From an uncultured Desulfobacterales bacterium (GTDB lineage Bacteria; Desulfobacterota; Desulfobacteria; Desulfobacterales; G020354645), in NCBI GenBank assembly GCA_947259865.1, contig CAMYNZ010000012.1, positions 1 to 22,987 on the forward strand: a stretch of DNA of 22,987 nucleotides. Direction: 5' to 3'. The stretch's first letter is position 1, and the number at the start of each line of letters is the position of its first letter. Below are positions 1-7,250 of this stretch, in pieces. A program made the translations under genes and the position numbers. The notes under the pieces are model-generated. The model was given only the letters and a program-made list of their open reading frames with translations. It was not told the origin of the DNA and did not search any database.

Positions 1-250
1 CCTTGATTTTTGAAACCTTTGCTTCGATTTCTTTTCGGTTGGACGTCCAATCCGCCGGGCATTCCTTGTCAAGCAACTCCAGCCGATGGTCAAGGTCATT
101 CATAATGGCGTGCAGATTTTGAATCATGGGATCAACCTTGTTTTTATCTTCGGCTGACATTTTGTCGGCTTTTCGAATGGCATCGTATATCTTAGCCTTC
201 CAGCCGGTGAGCTCAATTTCCATACTGTCGCAATACGATTTTGCATCCAT
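1..250 (-). CDS. Partial CDS: small charged alpha-helical (coiled-coil-like) protein, 3' end outside window
   Basis: On the minus strand an ATG at 250-248 opens a frame that stays open to the window edge (83 codons seen). A good ribosome binding site (GAAAGGAG) lies 6-7 nt upstream of the ATG, which supports this start. The protein begins MDAKSYCDSMEIELTGWKAK and continues with many Lys, Glu and Asp residues and evenly spaced hydrophobic ones, as expected for a helical hairpin or short coiled coil of about 90 residues. I recognise no enzyme motif, signal peptide or membrane segment. Small stand-alone proteins of this kind are common in Desulfobacterota but have no firm function. It diverges from the gene group starting at 518. 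The reading frame and start are well supported; the function is unknown. Confidence 0.7.
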   Translation of the reverse strand, partial: MDAKSYCDSMEIELTGWKAKIYDAIRKADKMSAEDKNKVDPMIQNLHAIMNDLDHRLELLDKECPADWTSNRKEIEAKVSKIK

Positions 251-421
251 AATTGACTCCTTTCAATCCAAATATCAAAAACGTTTTCACAAAAAATAGT
301 TCCAAACGACGGCATGTCAATTGGGCAACAGGGTTTCCTGGGGCTCTTGACTGTTTGGAGGCTCGATCTTTATCACGACCCGATACCCAACCGTCCGGAC
401 TGCGAGAAGTCAAGGAAATGC

Positions 422-450
422 TTGAACCGATTAAAAATTTTGAATATAGA
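422..450 (+). promoter_or_regulatory. Possible sigma-70-type promoter for the 518-1645 gene group
   Basis: TTGAAC at 422-427 is separated by 17 nt from TATAGA at 445-450 in an AT-rich stretch, about 70 nt upstream of the ATG at 518. An overlapping TAGAAT at 447-452 is an alternative -10. It is the best match in the 267-nt divergent gap 251-517, which otherwise shows no gene. Inference only. Confidence 0.35.
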
Positions 451-517
451 ATAATATTGTTTAATACCCATTCAATTCGTTACTGTAAGGGTGCCTGGGC
501 AGTTAAGGAGACATTTG

Positions 518-670
518 ATGAAAAAACACCTTAAATGGATTGTTATCGGTTTGATTCTGGCCCTTACCATCGGTATCGAAGCTTACAAAGGTGAAGGCAA
601 GCTGCCCTGGGCAATCATTTTTGCCGGCGTGGTGATCGTCTTTGTTTATTCTTTCACGAAACATAAGTGA
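518..670 (+). CDS. Small membrane protein, 50 aa
   Basis: ATG at 518 follows a clear ribosome binding site (TTAAGGAG, 503-510, 7 nt spacing). The frame ends at TGA 668-670. The 50-residue product starts MKKHLKWIVI and contains two hydrophobic segments, about residues 6-21 and 31-46, joined by a short charged loop (YKGEGKLP), and ends with basic residues (TKHK). A two-helix inner-membrane hairpin is the natural reading. I recognise no family. Its stop overlaps the proposed GTG start of the next gene (GTGA, 667-670), which suggests translational coupling and one transcript with the two genes after it. The strong ribosome binding site is the main reason to believe that so short a gene is real. 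Confidence 0.6.
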   Translation: MKKHLKWIVIGLILALTIGIEAYKGEGKLPWAIIFAGVVIVFVYSFTKHK

Positions 671-1128
671 AATCATTAAGGGGTGACGGAAAGCATTTCG
701 GCCCATCTATTGATAATAGCGGAATGATTTATCAGGACAGCCATTTTAAAACAGCAATTATGGAGCTTTTAGACACCTTCATCCAGTTCCGTTTATGGAT
801 CGACCGGCAAAAGAAAATAAATGTCGCATTTATGAAAAGCTACAAAAAACAGATGGAAACAGATATCGGTCCTAAAATCAAACAGCTGGAAGAAAAATAC
901 AAAGACAGAGCGGAAGGACAATCTTCACCATATCGACTCATCATCGAGAGCTTTACCTGCTTTGAGCGTCCGGTCAGCTTTATGCAAACCCGGCTGAGGC
1001 CCTCGGTGGGAATGGGAGTTTTTCAGGAACGGTGGATGCTTGCAAGAGCAGTCCAAGACTATCTCGAAGAGTGTTGTCAGGACGCTGATCGTTATCTGGA
1101 ACAATTAACAAAAAAAATGGAACTATAG
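667..1128 (+). CDS. Hypothetical soluble helical protein
   Basis: An open frame of about 153 codons runs to TAG 1126-1128. The middle is rich in Lys/Glu helices (residues about 50-85, KKINVAFMKSYKKQMETDIG), which suggests a helical or coiled-coil protein; there is no signal peptide or membrane segment. The start is uncertain. GTG 667 overlaps the upstream stop (GTGA) and would be translationally coupled. ATG 724 (MIYQDSHFK) and ATG 760 are alternatives, and none has a good ribosome binding site. I recognise no family. It lies between two small membrane-protein genes on the same strand, 13 nt before the next start, so a shared transcript is likely. No function is proposed. Confidence 0.55.
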   Translation: MKSLRGDGKHFGPSIDNSGMIYQDSHFKTAIMELLDTFIQFRLWIDRQKKINVAFMKSYKKQMETDIGPKIKQLEEKYKDRAEGQSSPYRLIIESFTCFERPVSFMQTRLRPSVGMGVFQERWMLARAVQDYLEECCQDADRYLEQLTKKMEL

Positions 1129-1141
1129 GTACGGAGTCTTT

Positions 1142-1645
1142 ATGGAAGTTGTCGAAAAAGGGAAAACGATCTCGATAAAATCGAACCGCAAGCTACCCTT
1201 CAAAGATCTGCTGGTTGACGCCGGGTTTATTCTAATGCTGGTATGGGGGGTATTTACGGTTCTGGTGGTATTCTTTTCCCAAGCCGCAAAGGAAATTGTT
1301 TTATACTTTACGGCAATTTCGCTGTTGCTCGTTATTCCCCTGGTCACCGGCATCTTGATACGACAATCGCGGCAATTTCAAGAAATCTTTTTTGATGGAG
1401 AAAACAGCATCCTCTCCTTAAAAGGGTTGTGGCGTCAACGACAGATTGCCTTTAATAACATAAAGGCCTTTCAGATTAACAGCTATCGCACCAAGCAAGG
1501 CTCCACTCTTTATCGATTCGAGGTTGCGCTTTTATCCGGCAGAACCCTGCGGCTGATCCAGGATGTGCCGGATAAAGAGACGCTCAACCCCCTTGGCAAA
1601 AAAGTGGGCGATCTTGCCAAGAAACCCCTGCGCACAACCGGCTAA
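1142..1645 (+). CDS. Two-helix membrane protein with a C-terminal PH-like beta-rich domain
   Basis: The ATG at 1142 has CGGAG 6 nt upstream and the frame gives 167 residues. Two hydrophobic helices (about residues 26-46 and 52-73) are followed by a beta-rich cytosolic part (80-155) whose pattern (EIFFDGENSILSLKGLW, later RFEVALLSGRTLRLIQD) resembles the bacterial PH-like domains placed after paired helices in DUF304/bPH-type membrane proteins. That assignment comes from pattern, not a database hit. It is the last gene of the 518-1645 group and is followed by a strong terminator at 1705. No enzymatic residues are evident. Confidence 0.65.
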   Translation: MEVVEKGKTISIKSNRKLPFKDLLVDAGFILMLVWGVFTVLVVFFSQAAKEIVLYFTAISLLLVIPLVTGILIRQSRQFQEIFFDGENSILSLKGLWRQRQIAFNNIKAFQINSYRTKQGSTLYRFEVALLSGRTLRLIQDVPDKETLNPLGKKVGDLAKKPLRTTG

Positions 1646-1704
1646 CATCCGGTAAATATAATGATTCTTAACACACGGTGGAAAAAACCGTCAAAGGAAA
1701 TGGC

Positions 1705-1754
1705 TTTAGGGGCGGTTGCCCCAATATTTTTGGGCAACCGCCCCTAAATTTTTC
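1705..1754 (+). terminator. Rho-independent terminator after the 518-1645 group
   Basis: A perfect 17-bp inverted repeat (1705-1721 with 1732-1748, core GGGGCGGTTGCCC) has a 10-nt loop and is followed by TTTTT (1749-1753). It closes the rightward group. Its long GC-rich perfect stem also resembles dispersed REP-type palindromes, so it may occur elsewhere in the genome. Confidence 0.8.
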
Positions 1755-1756
1755 AT

Positions 1757-1788
1757 AAAAAAAGTGGGATTCACGAAGAATCCCACTT
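1757..1788 (-). terminator. Rho-independent terminator of the leftward permease transcript
   Basis: AAGTGGGATTC (1762-1772) pairs perfectly with GAATCCCACTT (1778-1788) around a 5-nt loop. Read on the minus strand the stem is followed by TTTTTT (1757-1762 complement), so it terminates the transcript coming from 1834-4105. It sits back to back with the plus-strand terminator. Confidence 0.85.
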
Positions 1789-1833
1789 GTAAAAACTCTA
1801 AATTTGAAACGCTCAATTTAGGTCAGGGGCTGA

Positions 1834-3180
1834 TTAGCCGGCATCGGCCCAGGCCGTCAGTCCTCTTTCGTCATCTGTTCCCGGAATAAGATTGTCCAGT
1901 ACCAATCCTATAATTGCGCCAACTGCCATACCGGTAGACCCGATAGTCGTAATAATATTACCAAACCACTGCACGCTAACCGGCCAGCTGGCACCCAGTG
2001 GAAATTTACCGAAGTATTCCGGCAGACTCAGGCCCATAAAGAATGCGAATCCAATAATAAACAGGTTGCGGGATGAGGTCATATCACACAGGACCAGGTT
2101 GGATAATCCCACCGCTGCAATCATACCGAACAAACCGCAATACATGGCTCCCACAACCGGGCCCGGCATGGTCGTAAAGATAGCACCGAATTTGGTGATA
2201 AAGGCCAGCACAATCATCACCGATGCCCCCCACCGAACTACGTGGCGGCTGGCCACCCGGGTAAGACCGATGGCGCCGATATTTTCGGAGTAGGTTGTGG
2301 AACCGTTGCAGGTCTGCAGAAGGCCGGCGATGAGACAGCCGATTCCTTCGGTTCCCAGTCCCCGGCTGATCATGCTGGCTGTGGGCGTGGGGGCCTCACT
2401 GATCCGGGCGGCTGCATAATAGTCGCCGATCGACTCGATCATGGAAGCCAGGTATGCGGCCACCATGGCAAGAATCAAGGCGATTTTAAACTGGGGAAAG
2501 CCCCATTTAAAAGGAAGAAGCGGTTTGATGCTAAACCAGGGGGCTGCAGCCACCTTACCCCAGTCAACATAGGCCGGGTGACCGGGCCCGACGATACCCG
2601 CCAAAGAGATGATGGTGGCGATTGCCCAGCCCGTAAGGATGGCCAGCAGAACCGGAAAAAGGAGAAACAGTCGCGACTTTTTTCCCAAAAGCTGGGAGTA
2701 GACGATCAGGGCAATAATCGTCAGCCCGGCAACCAGCCAGCTTCCGCCTTTTCCTCCTGAAAAGGCCACCGGCGCCCCAACCTTGTACAGGGCCAATCCG
2801 ATCAAGGCGATGGTGGGTCCAATCGTGACCGGTCCCACGTATTTCTTGACTTTGCCCATGATTCCGGACCACCCCAGGACAATCTCAAAGGCCGAAGCAA
2901 TGATGATGGCACCGGTGATCTGTTGGATGGCAATCTCATAACCCATGCCCTTGCCGACCGTGGCGCCGATGATCACAAAGGCCGGCGGTAGAAATGAAAA
3001 TGACCCGCCCTGAACCACCGGCAACCTGTTACCAATGGTCGATTGCAACCAGGTTGTAATTCCTGACACCAGAAAGATCGTCGAAATGAGAATGGCCGTT
3101 TCCCCCGGCGGCATTTTCATTGCGCCCGCAAGAAGGATCGGAATCAAGACCGTGGCACCAAACATGGTCAAATAATGCAT
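1834..3180 (-). CDS. NCS2-family nucleobase (probably uracil) permease, N-terminally short
   Basis: This is a polytopic membrane protein of 448 residues with family features of nucleobase:cation symporter-2. QGGSFSF at 57-63, ESIGDY with Glu249, and the signature SENIGAIGLTR with Glu299 match the two acidic substrate-binding positions of UraA. The location beside the pyrimidine-degradation genes points to uracil/thymine uptake. The start is odd. The first residues, MHYLTMFGATVLIP, normally lie inside transmembrane helix 1, after 20-35 further residues (family pattern LQHxxxMFGAT). In this frame a TAA codon directly precedes the ATG, and no good ribosome binding site is visible, so about 22 residues relative to UraA are missing. 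The upstream beta-ureidopropionase gene ends 55 nt before it on the same strand, suggesting one operon. Xanthine or uric acid transport cannot be excluded by sequence alone. Confidence 0.85.
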   Translation of the reverse strand: MHYLTMFGATVLIPILLAGAMKMPPGETAILISTIFLVSGITTWLQSTIGNRLPVVQGGSFSFLPPAFVIIGATVGKGMGYEIAIQQITGAIIIASAFEIVLGWSGIMGKVKKYVGPVTIGPTIALIGLALYKVGAPVAFSGGKGGSWLVAGLTIIALIVYSQLLGKKSRLFLLFPVLLAILTGWAIATIISLAGIVGPGHPAYVDWGKVAAAPWFSIKPLLPFKWGFPQFKIALILAMVAAYLASMIESIGDYYAAARISEAPTPTASMISRGLGTEGIGCLIAGLLQTCNGSTTYSENIGAIGLTRVASRHVVRWGASVMIVLAFITKFGAIFTTMPGPVVGAMYCGLFGMIAAVGLSNLVLCDMTSSRNLFIIGFAFFMGLSLPEYFGKFPLGASWPVSVQWFGNIITTIGSTGMAVGAIIGLVLDNLIPGTDDERGLTAWADAG

Positions 3181-3235
3181 TTACTGTCTGATTTTACGTA
3201 TCCACACTCTTCTTTATATCAGTGGTCTGGCCGGG

Positions 3236-4105
3236 TTAGGAAACGGTCCGGATCAAATCGGCGTACATATCCGGCCGTAAATCACGGAAAAACTGCCAGC
3301 CGTCGCGGACTTCCCGGATTTGTTCCAGGTCGAGATCGGCGATGACGACTTCATCTTTGTCCTGGCTGCCTTTTACCACAAACTCACCCCGCGGATCGAC
3401 GAAATAACTGGAGCCGTAAAATGTGCCGAAATCCCAGGGATTTTCAAGACCGATGCGATTGTTGGCACCGATAAAAACACCGTTGGCCACTGCCTGGGCC
3501 GGCTGTTCCAATTCCCACAAATATTGAGATTTGCCGGACGTCGTGGCGGAAGGGTTAAACAGAATCTCGGCCCCTTTGAGTGCTAAAATACGGGCGCATT
3601 CAGGGAAATGTCGATCATAACAAATATAGATCCCTATCTTTGCATATGCGGTTTCAAAAACAGGGAATCCCAGGTTACCGGGCTTGAAGTAAAACTTTTC
3701 CCAGAAACCCGGCCAGGTATGGGGGATATGAACTTTCCTGAATTTTCCCAGATACGTTCCATCCGCATCAATCACTGCAGCCGTGTTGTAGTAGACCCCG
3801 TCGATTTCCATTTCGTAAACCGGAATAATCATGACCATTTGATATTGCTTGGCATATTGGCTGAGGTGCTCGGTCGTCGGTCCCGGGACCTTTTCGGCAT
3901 TGCCATACCATTTAATATCCTGCTCGGCGCAAAAATAGGGGCCATAAAATAACTCCTGTAGACAGAGTATTTTCACACCTTTTTGCCCGGCTTCCTCAAT
4001 CAGCGGGATATGCTTTTGGATCATGGCCTCTTTTATTTCCGCCGGCGACCCATCATGTTTGGCATTGGCGGCCTGTATGTGGGCACATTTCACAATTCTT
4101 GGCAT
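3236..4105 (-). CDS. Beta-ureidopropionase (N-carbamoyl-beta-alanine amidohydrolase), nitrilase superfamily
   Basis: The 289-residue cytosolic hydrolase has the carbon-nitrogen hydrolase triad Glu51 (CLQELF), Lys124 (KFRKVHIP) and Cys162 (IYICYDRHFPE). It would hydrolyse N-carbamoyl-beta-alanine, or the thymine-derived 2-methyl analogue, to the beta-amino acid, CO2 and ammonia: the last step of reductive pyrimidine breakdown. The length is typical of the bacterial enzymes. ATG 4105 has GGGGAGGA about 9 nt upstream. It is the first gene of the leftward permease operon and is divergent from preT-preA-dihydropyrimidinase, which supply the two earlier steps; this context favours beta-ureidopropionase over N-carbamoylputrescine amidase, the closest alternative by sequence pattern. 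A perfect -10 hexamer lies just upstream. Confidence 0.88.
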   Translation of the reverse strand: MPRIVKCAHIQAANAKHDGSPAEIKEAMIQKHIPLIEEAGQKGVKILCLQELFYGPYFCAEQDIKWYGNAEKVPGPTTEHLSQYAKQYQMVMIIPVYEMEIDGVYYNTAAVIDADGTYLGKFRKVHIPHTWPGFWEKFYFKPGNLGFPVFETAYAKIGIYICYDRHFPECARILALKGAEILFNPSATTSGKSQYLWELEQPAQAVANGVFIGANNRIGLENPWDFGTFYGSSYFVDPRGEFVVKGSQDKDEVVIADLDLEQIREVRDGWQFFRDLRPDMYADLIRTVS

Positions 4106-4132
4106 TCGTTCCAGTCCTCCCCATCTGGTTTA

Positions 4133-4161
4133 ATTATATCGCTGTTGGCTGTTTTCCGTAA
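4133..4161 (-). promoter_or_regulatory. Probable promoter of the beta-ureidopropionase/permease operon
   Basis: On the minus strand a perfect TATAAT (4138-4133) lies about 28 nt before the ATG at 4105. The -35 position 17 nt further up (TTACGG, 4161-4156) is poor, which would suit an activator-dependent promoter. The predicted leader is only about 20 nt. Confidence 0.45.
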
Positions 4162-4316
4162 TTATTGAAAACATATATTCTGCGACCGAAATACAATAGT
4201 TAGAATAACGCAAAAATTTCTTCATACTGACATAGTAAATGGCCACCGAAGACGTCAAGTTTTTTATGAAGTTTAAAAATATACTGAATCTTTTTAGTGG
4301 TTTTTGGTGTTAATAT

Positions 4317-4345
4317 TTGACAAAAAGAGCGGGACCACGTAAATT
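4317..4345 (+). promoter_or_regulatory. Probable sigma-70 promoter of the preT-preA-dihydropyrimidinase operon
   Basis: A consensus TTGACA (4317-4322) is followed after 17 nt by TAAATT (4340-4345, four of six consensus positions). It faces the preT gene and would give a leader of about 120 nt. Confidence 0.5.
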
Positions 4346-4474
4346 TAAAATTTTTTGATGGCCTTGTTTCCCCGGTGACAAACACATTTTAAGGATCTGT
4401 CATGTTGCCCTAATGGCGAATCCGTCGGTGGGGGTGAAACGGTTGCAAAATAAGACTCATAAGGGAGAAAAATT

Positions 4475-5827
4475 GTGAGTAACGCGGATAAGTTTAATAA
4501 TATGGACCCAGGGTTGGATTTGGTCCAGGCAATTGCCGAGGCCGATCGCTGCCTGCTGTGCCATGATGCCCCTTGTTCGGAGGGATGTCCGGCCGACACA
4601 AAACCGGCTGAGTTTATACGCAAACTTCGCTTTAAAAATATTACCGGTGCCATCCGCACCATTAAAGAAAACAACATTCTGGGTGGTGCCTGCGGGGTTT
4701 TGTGCCCGACCCAAAGATTGTGCGAGGAAAAGTGCAGCGCGATCTTTCGGTCTGACAACCGTCCCGAAGGCGCAGATCGCCCTATCCAGATTGGCAAAAT
4801 CCAGCGCTTTCTCATCGAACATAGCTGGGAAAGGGGTTTCAAGGTTTTTAAAAAACCTGAATCCCGATCCGAGAAAATTGCTGTTGTGGGATCCGGACCG
4901 GGCGGTTTGAGCTGTGCGGCCGAACTTGCCAAAGAGGGTTACCGGGTAACGGTTTTTGAGGCCCATCCGGAACCCGGTGGGGTATTGCGCTATGGGGTAG
5001 TGTCTTATAGATTTGACATGAATTTTTTGGAAAATGAGCTGCAAGGAATACAGGAGCTGGGTGTGACATTCCAATGTAACACCCCGGTTGAAGGCCAAGA
5101 AGGGGCGGAAAAGCTCCTGAAAGACGGTTTCGACGCCGTATTTCTGGCCCCCGGCCTGTGGGCGGCCGCCACCATAAAACCCGAGGGTAAAGATATTGAC
5201 GGGCTTTTTTCATCGGTGGATTACCTGTCTGGTTTGCGCGACGGACGATTTGACAAAATAGAAAAGAAAATTCAGGGTAAGACCGTTGCGGTTATCGGTG
5301 GCGGTTCGGTTGCCATGGATTGCATTGAGTCTGCCGCTAGACTGGCAGCCAAAGATGTCTATCTGATTTACCGGCGCTCCTACTTACAGATGCCGGCGGA
5401 ACCCGATGAACGGATTGAAGCCCAGACGGCCGGGGTTCATTTTTTGCTGCTCAACCAACCGTTGGATTACATAACGAATAAACAAAACCGGCTCAAAGGC
5501 TTGAAACTTGCGCGTACCCGTCTGGGCGAGCCCGATGTATCCGGCCGCAGGAAACCCGAGCTGATTGAAGGTTCCGAATGGACCATGGATGTCGATGTGG
5601 TCATTGAAGCCATCGGCAATCTTGCTCCGGAAAATTCAACTGAGTGGTATCCCAATGTGGCCGTTGACAACAAAAATCTCATCAAGGTCGATCCGGAGAC
5701 CGGGAAAACTTCTGTGGCAGGAGTTTTTGCCGGCGGTGATATCGTTCGTGGTCCGGCTCTGGTGGTCCAGGCGGTTCAGGACGGCAAAGTGGCCGCCGGC
5801 GCTATTAAGAAATACCTGGCAAAATAA
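4475..5827 (+). CDS. preT: NAD-dependent dihydropyrimidine dehydrogenase, electron-transfer subunit PreT
   Basis: The 450-residue iron-sulphur flavoprotein of the glutamate-synthase small-subunit type takes electrons from NAD(P)H and passes them to PreA for reduction of uracil or thymine. Two four-cysteine groups (Cys26/29/34/38 and Cys73/77/83/87) form the N-terminal iron-sulphur domain. An FAD Rossmann motif GSGPGG is at 139-144, an NAD(P) motif GGGSVAMD at 275-282, and the family's closing motif GVFAGGDIVRGPALVVQAVQ lies near the C terminus. GTG 4475 is chosen because AAGGGAG sits 7 nt upstream and the encoded N terminus matches the family. It is the first gene of the pyrimidine operon; preA follows after a 112-nt spacer filled by a repeat array. 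A general GltD-like oxidoreductase is the alternative, but the adjacent preA makes PreT very likely. Confidence 0.92.
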   Translation: MSNADKFNNMDPGLDLVQAIAEADRCLLCHDAPCSEGCPADTKPAEFIRKLRFKNITGAIRTIKENNILGGACGVLCPTQRLCEEKCSAIFRSDNRPEGADRPIQIGKIQRFLIEHSWERGFKVFKKPESRSEKIAVVGSGPGGLSCAAELAKEGYRVTVFEAHPEPGGVLRYGVVSYRFDMNFLENELQGIQELGVTFQCNTPVEGQEGAEKLLKDGFDAVFLAPGLWAAATIKPEGKDIDGLFSSVDYLSGLRDGRFDKIEKKIQGKTVAVIGGGSVAMDCIESAARLAAKDVYLIYRRSYLQMPAEPDERIEAQTAGVHFLLLNQPLDYITNKQNRLKGLKLARTRLGEPDVSGRRKPELIEGSEWTMDVDVVIEAIGNLAPENSTEWYPNVAVDNKNLIKVDPETGKTSVAGVFAGGDIVRGPALVVQAVQDGKVAAGAIKKYLAK

Positions 5828-5918
5828 GGTTCAGAGGTTCAGGGTTCAAGGTTCAGGGCTTTATGAAGGTTAACAAAAGAAGAGCAACCCGGAACGCTGC
5901 ACGCGGAACCTGTGAACC
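5828..5918. repeat. Heptamer-phased inverted repeat array (locus A, GTTCARG type)
   Basis: GTTC occurs at 5829, 5837, 5844 and 5851 (spacing 8, 7, 7). The complementary series CAAC/GAAC/GCAC/GAAC/GAAC occurs at 5885, 5892, 5899, 5906 and 5914 (7, 7, 7, 8). The irregular 8-nt step is outermost on both sides, so the arms match as a hairpin: GGTTCAGAGGTTC (5828-5840) pairs with 5906-5918 at 12 of 13 positions. It fills the spacer between preT and preA, ending 9 nt before the preA ribosome binding site. Confidence 0.85.
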
Positions 5919-5939
5919 ATTATATAAGGAGGAGCTATC

Positions 5940-7250
5940 GTGACCAACAACACCGATTTATCTGTAGATTTCTGCGGGTTGAAGTTTAAAAATCCATTCT
6001 TGCTTTCTTCTTCTCCGGTTTCCAATAGCGCTGAAATGGTCGCCCGATCATTTGAAGCCGGCTGGAGCGGTGTGGTATTTAAAACCCTTAACTCAGATCG
6101 TTTGCCGATCATTCACCCGTCACCACGAATGCATTGTGTCCACTACGGCAGCAAGCGTGCGATGGCCGTACAAAATGTCGAGATGATTTCCGACCGGCCG
6201 TTAAAGGACAATCTGGCCGAATTCCTCTACCTGAAAAAGAATTATCCGGATCATCCGATTATCGCCAGTATCATGGGATTTTTCGAAGATGAATGGGTCT
6301 ATCTTGCCAAGATGGCCGAGGACAACGGGGCCGATATGCTGGAGCTGAACTTCTCCTGCCCGCATATGTGCATTGAAGGGGCCGGTCACAAGGTCGGGCA
6401 GGCCTTCAGTCTGCTGGAAGGATTTACCGAGGCGGTTAAAAAGAATGTTTCCATACCGGTCATGGCCAAGATGACACCCAACATCACAGACATGAACGAA
6501 CCGGCGATGTATGCTAAAAACGGCGGTGCCGATGCCATCGCGGCCATCAATACCGTCAGGGGTATTTCCCAGATCGGGCTGGATGACTGGGTACCCAAAC
6601 CGAATGTATTCGGCAAGGGAGCCATCAGCGGTACCTCCGGACCGGCCGTTAAACCCATCGGTCTGAATTTTATCGCCGCCATGGCCCAAAATGATGAGCT
6701 TGATCTACCGCTTTCCGGTATCGGTGGAATCGAGACCTGGATAGATGCACTGGAATACATCCTTCTGGGCGCGTCAACCATTCAAGTGACTACGGGGATT
6801 ATGCATTATGGCTACCGCATCGTAGAGGATATGGTGGAGGGCCTCAGCGATTTTATGGCCGAACGCGGTATTAAACAGGTTTCGGATCTGGTGGGTATCG
6901 CGCTGCCGAACCTCCACGAAACCGAGGCATTTGACCTCGCGCGTCAGGGTATCGCCCACTACGATATGGATCTTTGCATCGGGTGCGGGCAGTGCTACAT
7001 TGTCTGTAAGGATGCCGCCGGCCAGGCGATTGAATGGGACGCTGCAAGCCGCCGGCCGAATTTGATTGAGGACAAATGTCTGAGTTGTATGCTCTGCAAA
7101 TTCGTTTGCCCGATTTCCGGATTGATTTCTTTCAAGGAAATGCCGCCGGATTGGCATCGACGGGAGACGGCGGTTATGGAAAAAAGGTTGGAAAAAAAGG
7201 TAAAGATAGAACCATTTACAAAGGAGGGTCCAAATGAGTGTATTGTTTAA
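5940..7250 (+). CDS. preA: NAD-dependent dihydropyrimidine dehydrogenase, catalytic subunit PreA
   Basis: The 436-residue FMN and iron-sulphur enzyme reduces uracil and thymine to their 5,6-dihydro forms together with PreT. Residues 1-320 form a dihydroorotate-dehydrogenase-like barrel, with NFSCPH at 138-142, AKMTPN at 176-181, INTV at 203-206 and the phosphate-binding region SGIGGIETW at 259-267. The C terminus carries two [4Fe-4S] ferredoxin motifs, Cys346/349/352/356 and Cys380/383/386/390. GTG 5940 is preceded by a very strong AAGGAGGAG at 5927-5935, so the start is secure. The position just before GQ (Val152) corresponds to the catalytic cysteine of mammalian dihydropyrimidine dehydrogenase and is not Cys here. 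The last 17 nt overlap the start of the dihydropyrimidinase gene, which implies translational coupling. Confidence 0.93.
   Translation: MTNNTDLSVDFCGLKFKNPFLLSSSPVSNSAEMVARSFEAGWSGVVFKTLNSDRLPIIHPSPRMHCVHYGSKRAMAVQNVEMISDRPLKDNLAEFLYLKKNYPDHPIIASIMGFFEDEWVYLAKMAEDNGADMLELNFSCPHMCIEGAGHKVGQAFSLLEGFTEAVKKNVSIPVMAKMTPNITDMNEPAMYAKNGGADAIAAINTVRGISQIGLDDWVPKPNVFGKGAISGTSGPAVKPIGLNFIAAMAQNDELDLPLSGIGGIETWIDALEYILLGASTIQVTTGIMHYGYRIVEDMVEGLSDFMAERGIKQVSDLVGIALPNLHETEAFDLARQGIAHYDMDLCIGCGQCYIVCKDAAGQAIEWDAASRRPNLIEDKCLSCMLCKFVCPISGLISFKEMPPDWHRRETAVMEKRLEKKVKIEPFTKEGPNECIV

Larger units (their letters stand above)
4106..4474. other. Divergent regulatory gap between the uptake/ureidopropionase operon and preT
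   Basis: This 369-nt AT-rich gap has no convincing gene. It holds a leftward -10 box near 4135 and a rightward TTGACA promoter at 4317. The 130 nt between the rightward promoter and the GTG of preT are less AT-rich and may form a structured leader (short pairings such as CCGT/ACGG around 4422-4442), but I could not match them to a known riboswitch. No regulator gene is adjacent in the window, so a trans-acting controller would be encoded elsewhere. Confidence 0.5.

Noticed and set aside
253..534. 93-codon open frame on the plus strand
   Set aside because: It has no ribosome binding site, shows no protein-like pattern, and overlaps both the start of the leftward gene's control region and the better-supported small gene at 518.
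2242..2760. 172-codon open frame antisense to the permease
   Set aside because: Its composition (Gly/Asp/Lys-rich, no motif) is what the antisense of a GC-biased membrane protein gives; the permease frame is unmistakable.
4385..4470. Possible riboswitch in the preT leader
   Set aside because: Some GC-rich pairing is possible, but I could not match it to the conserved core of any riboswitch class I know (cobalamin, SAM, TPP, glycine, fluoride, ZTP, guanidine, Moco).
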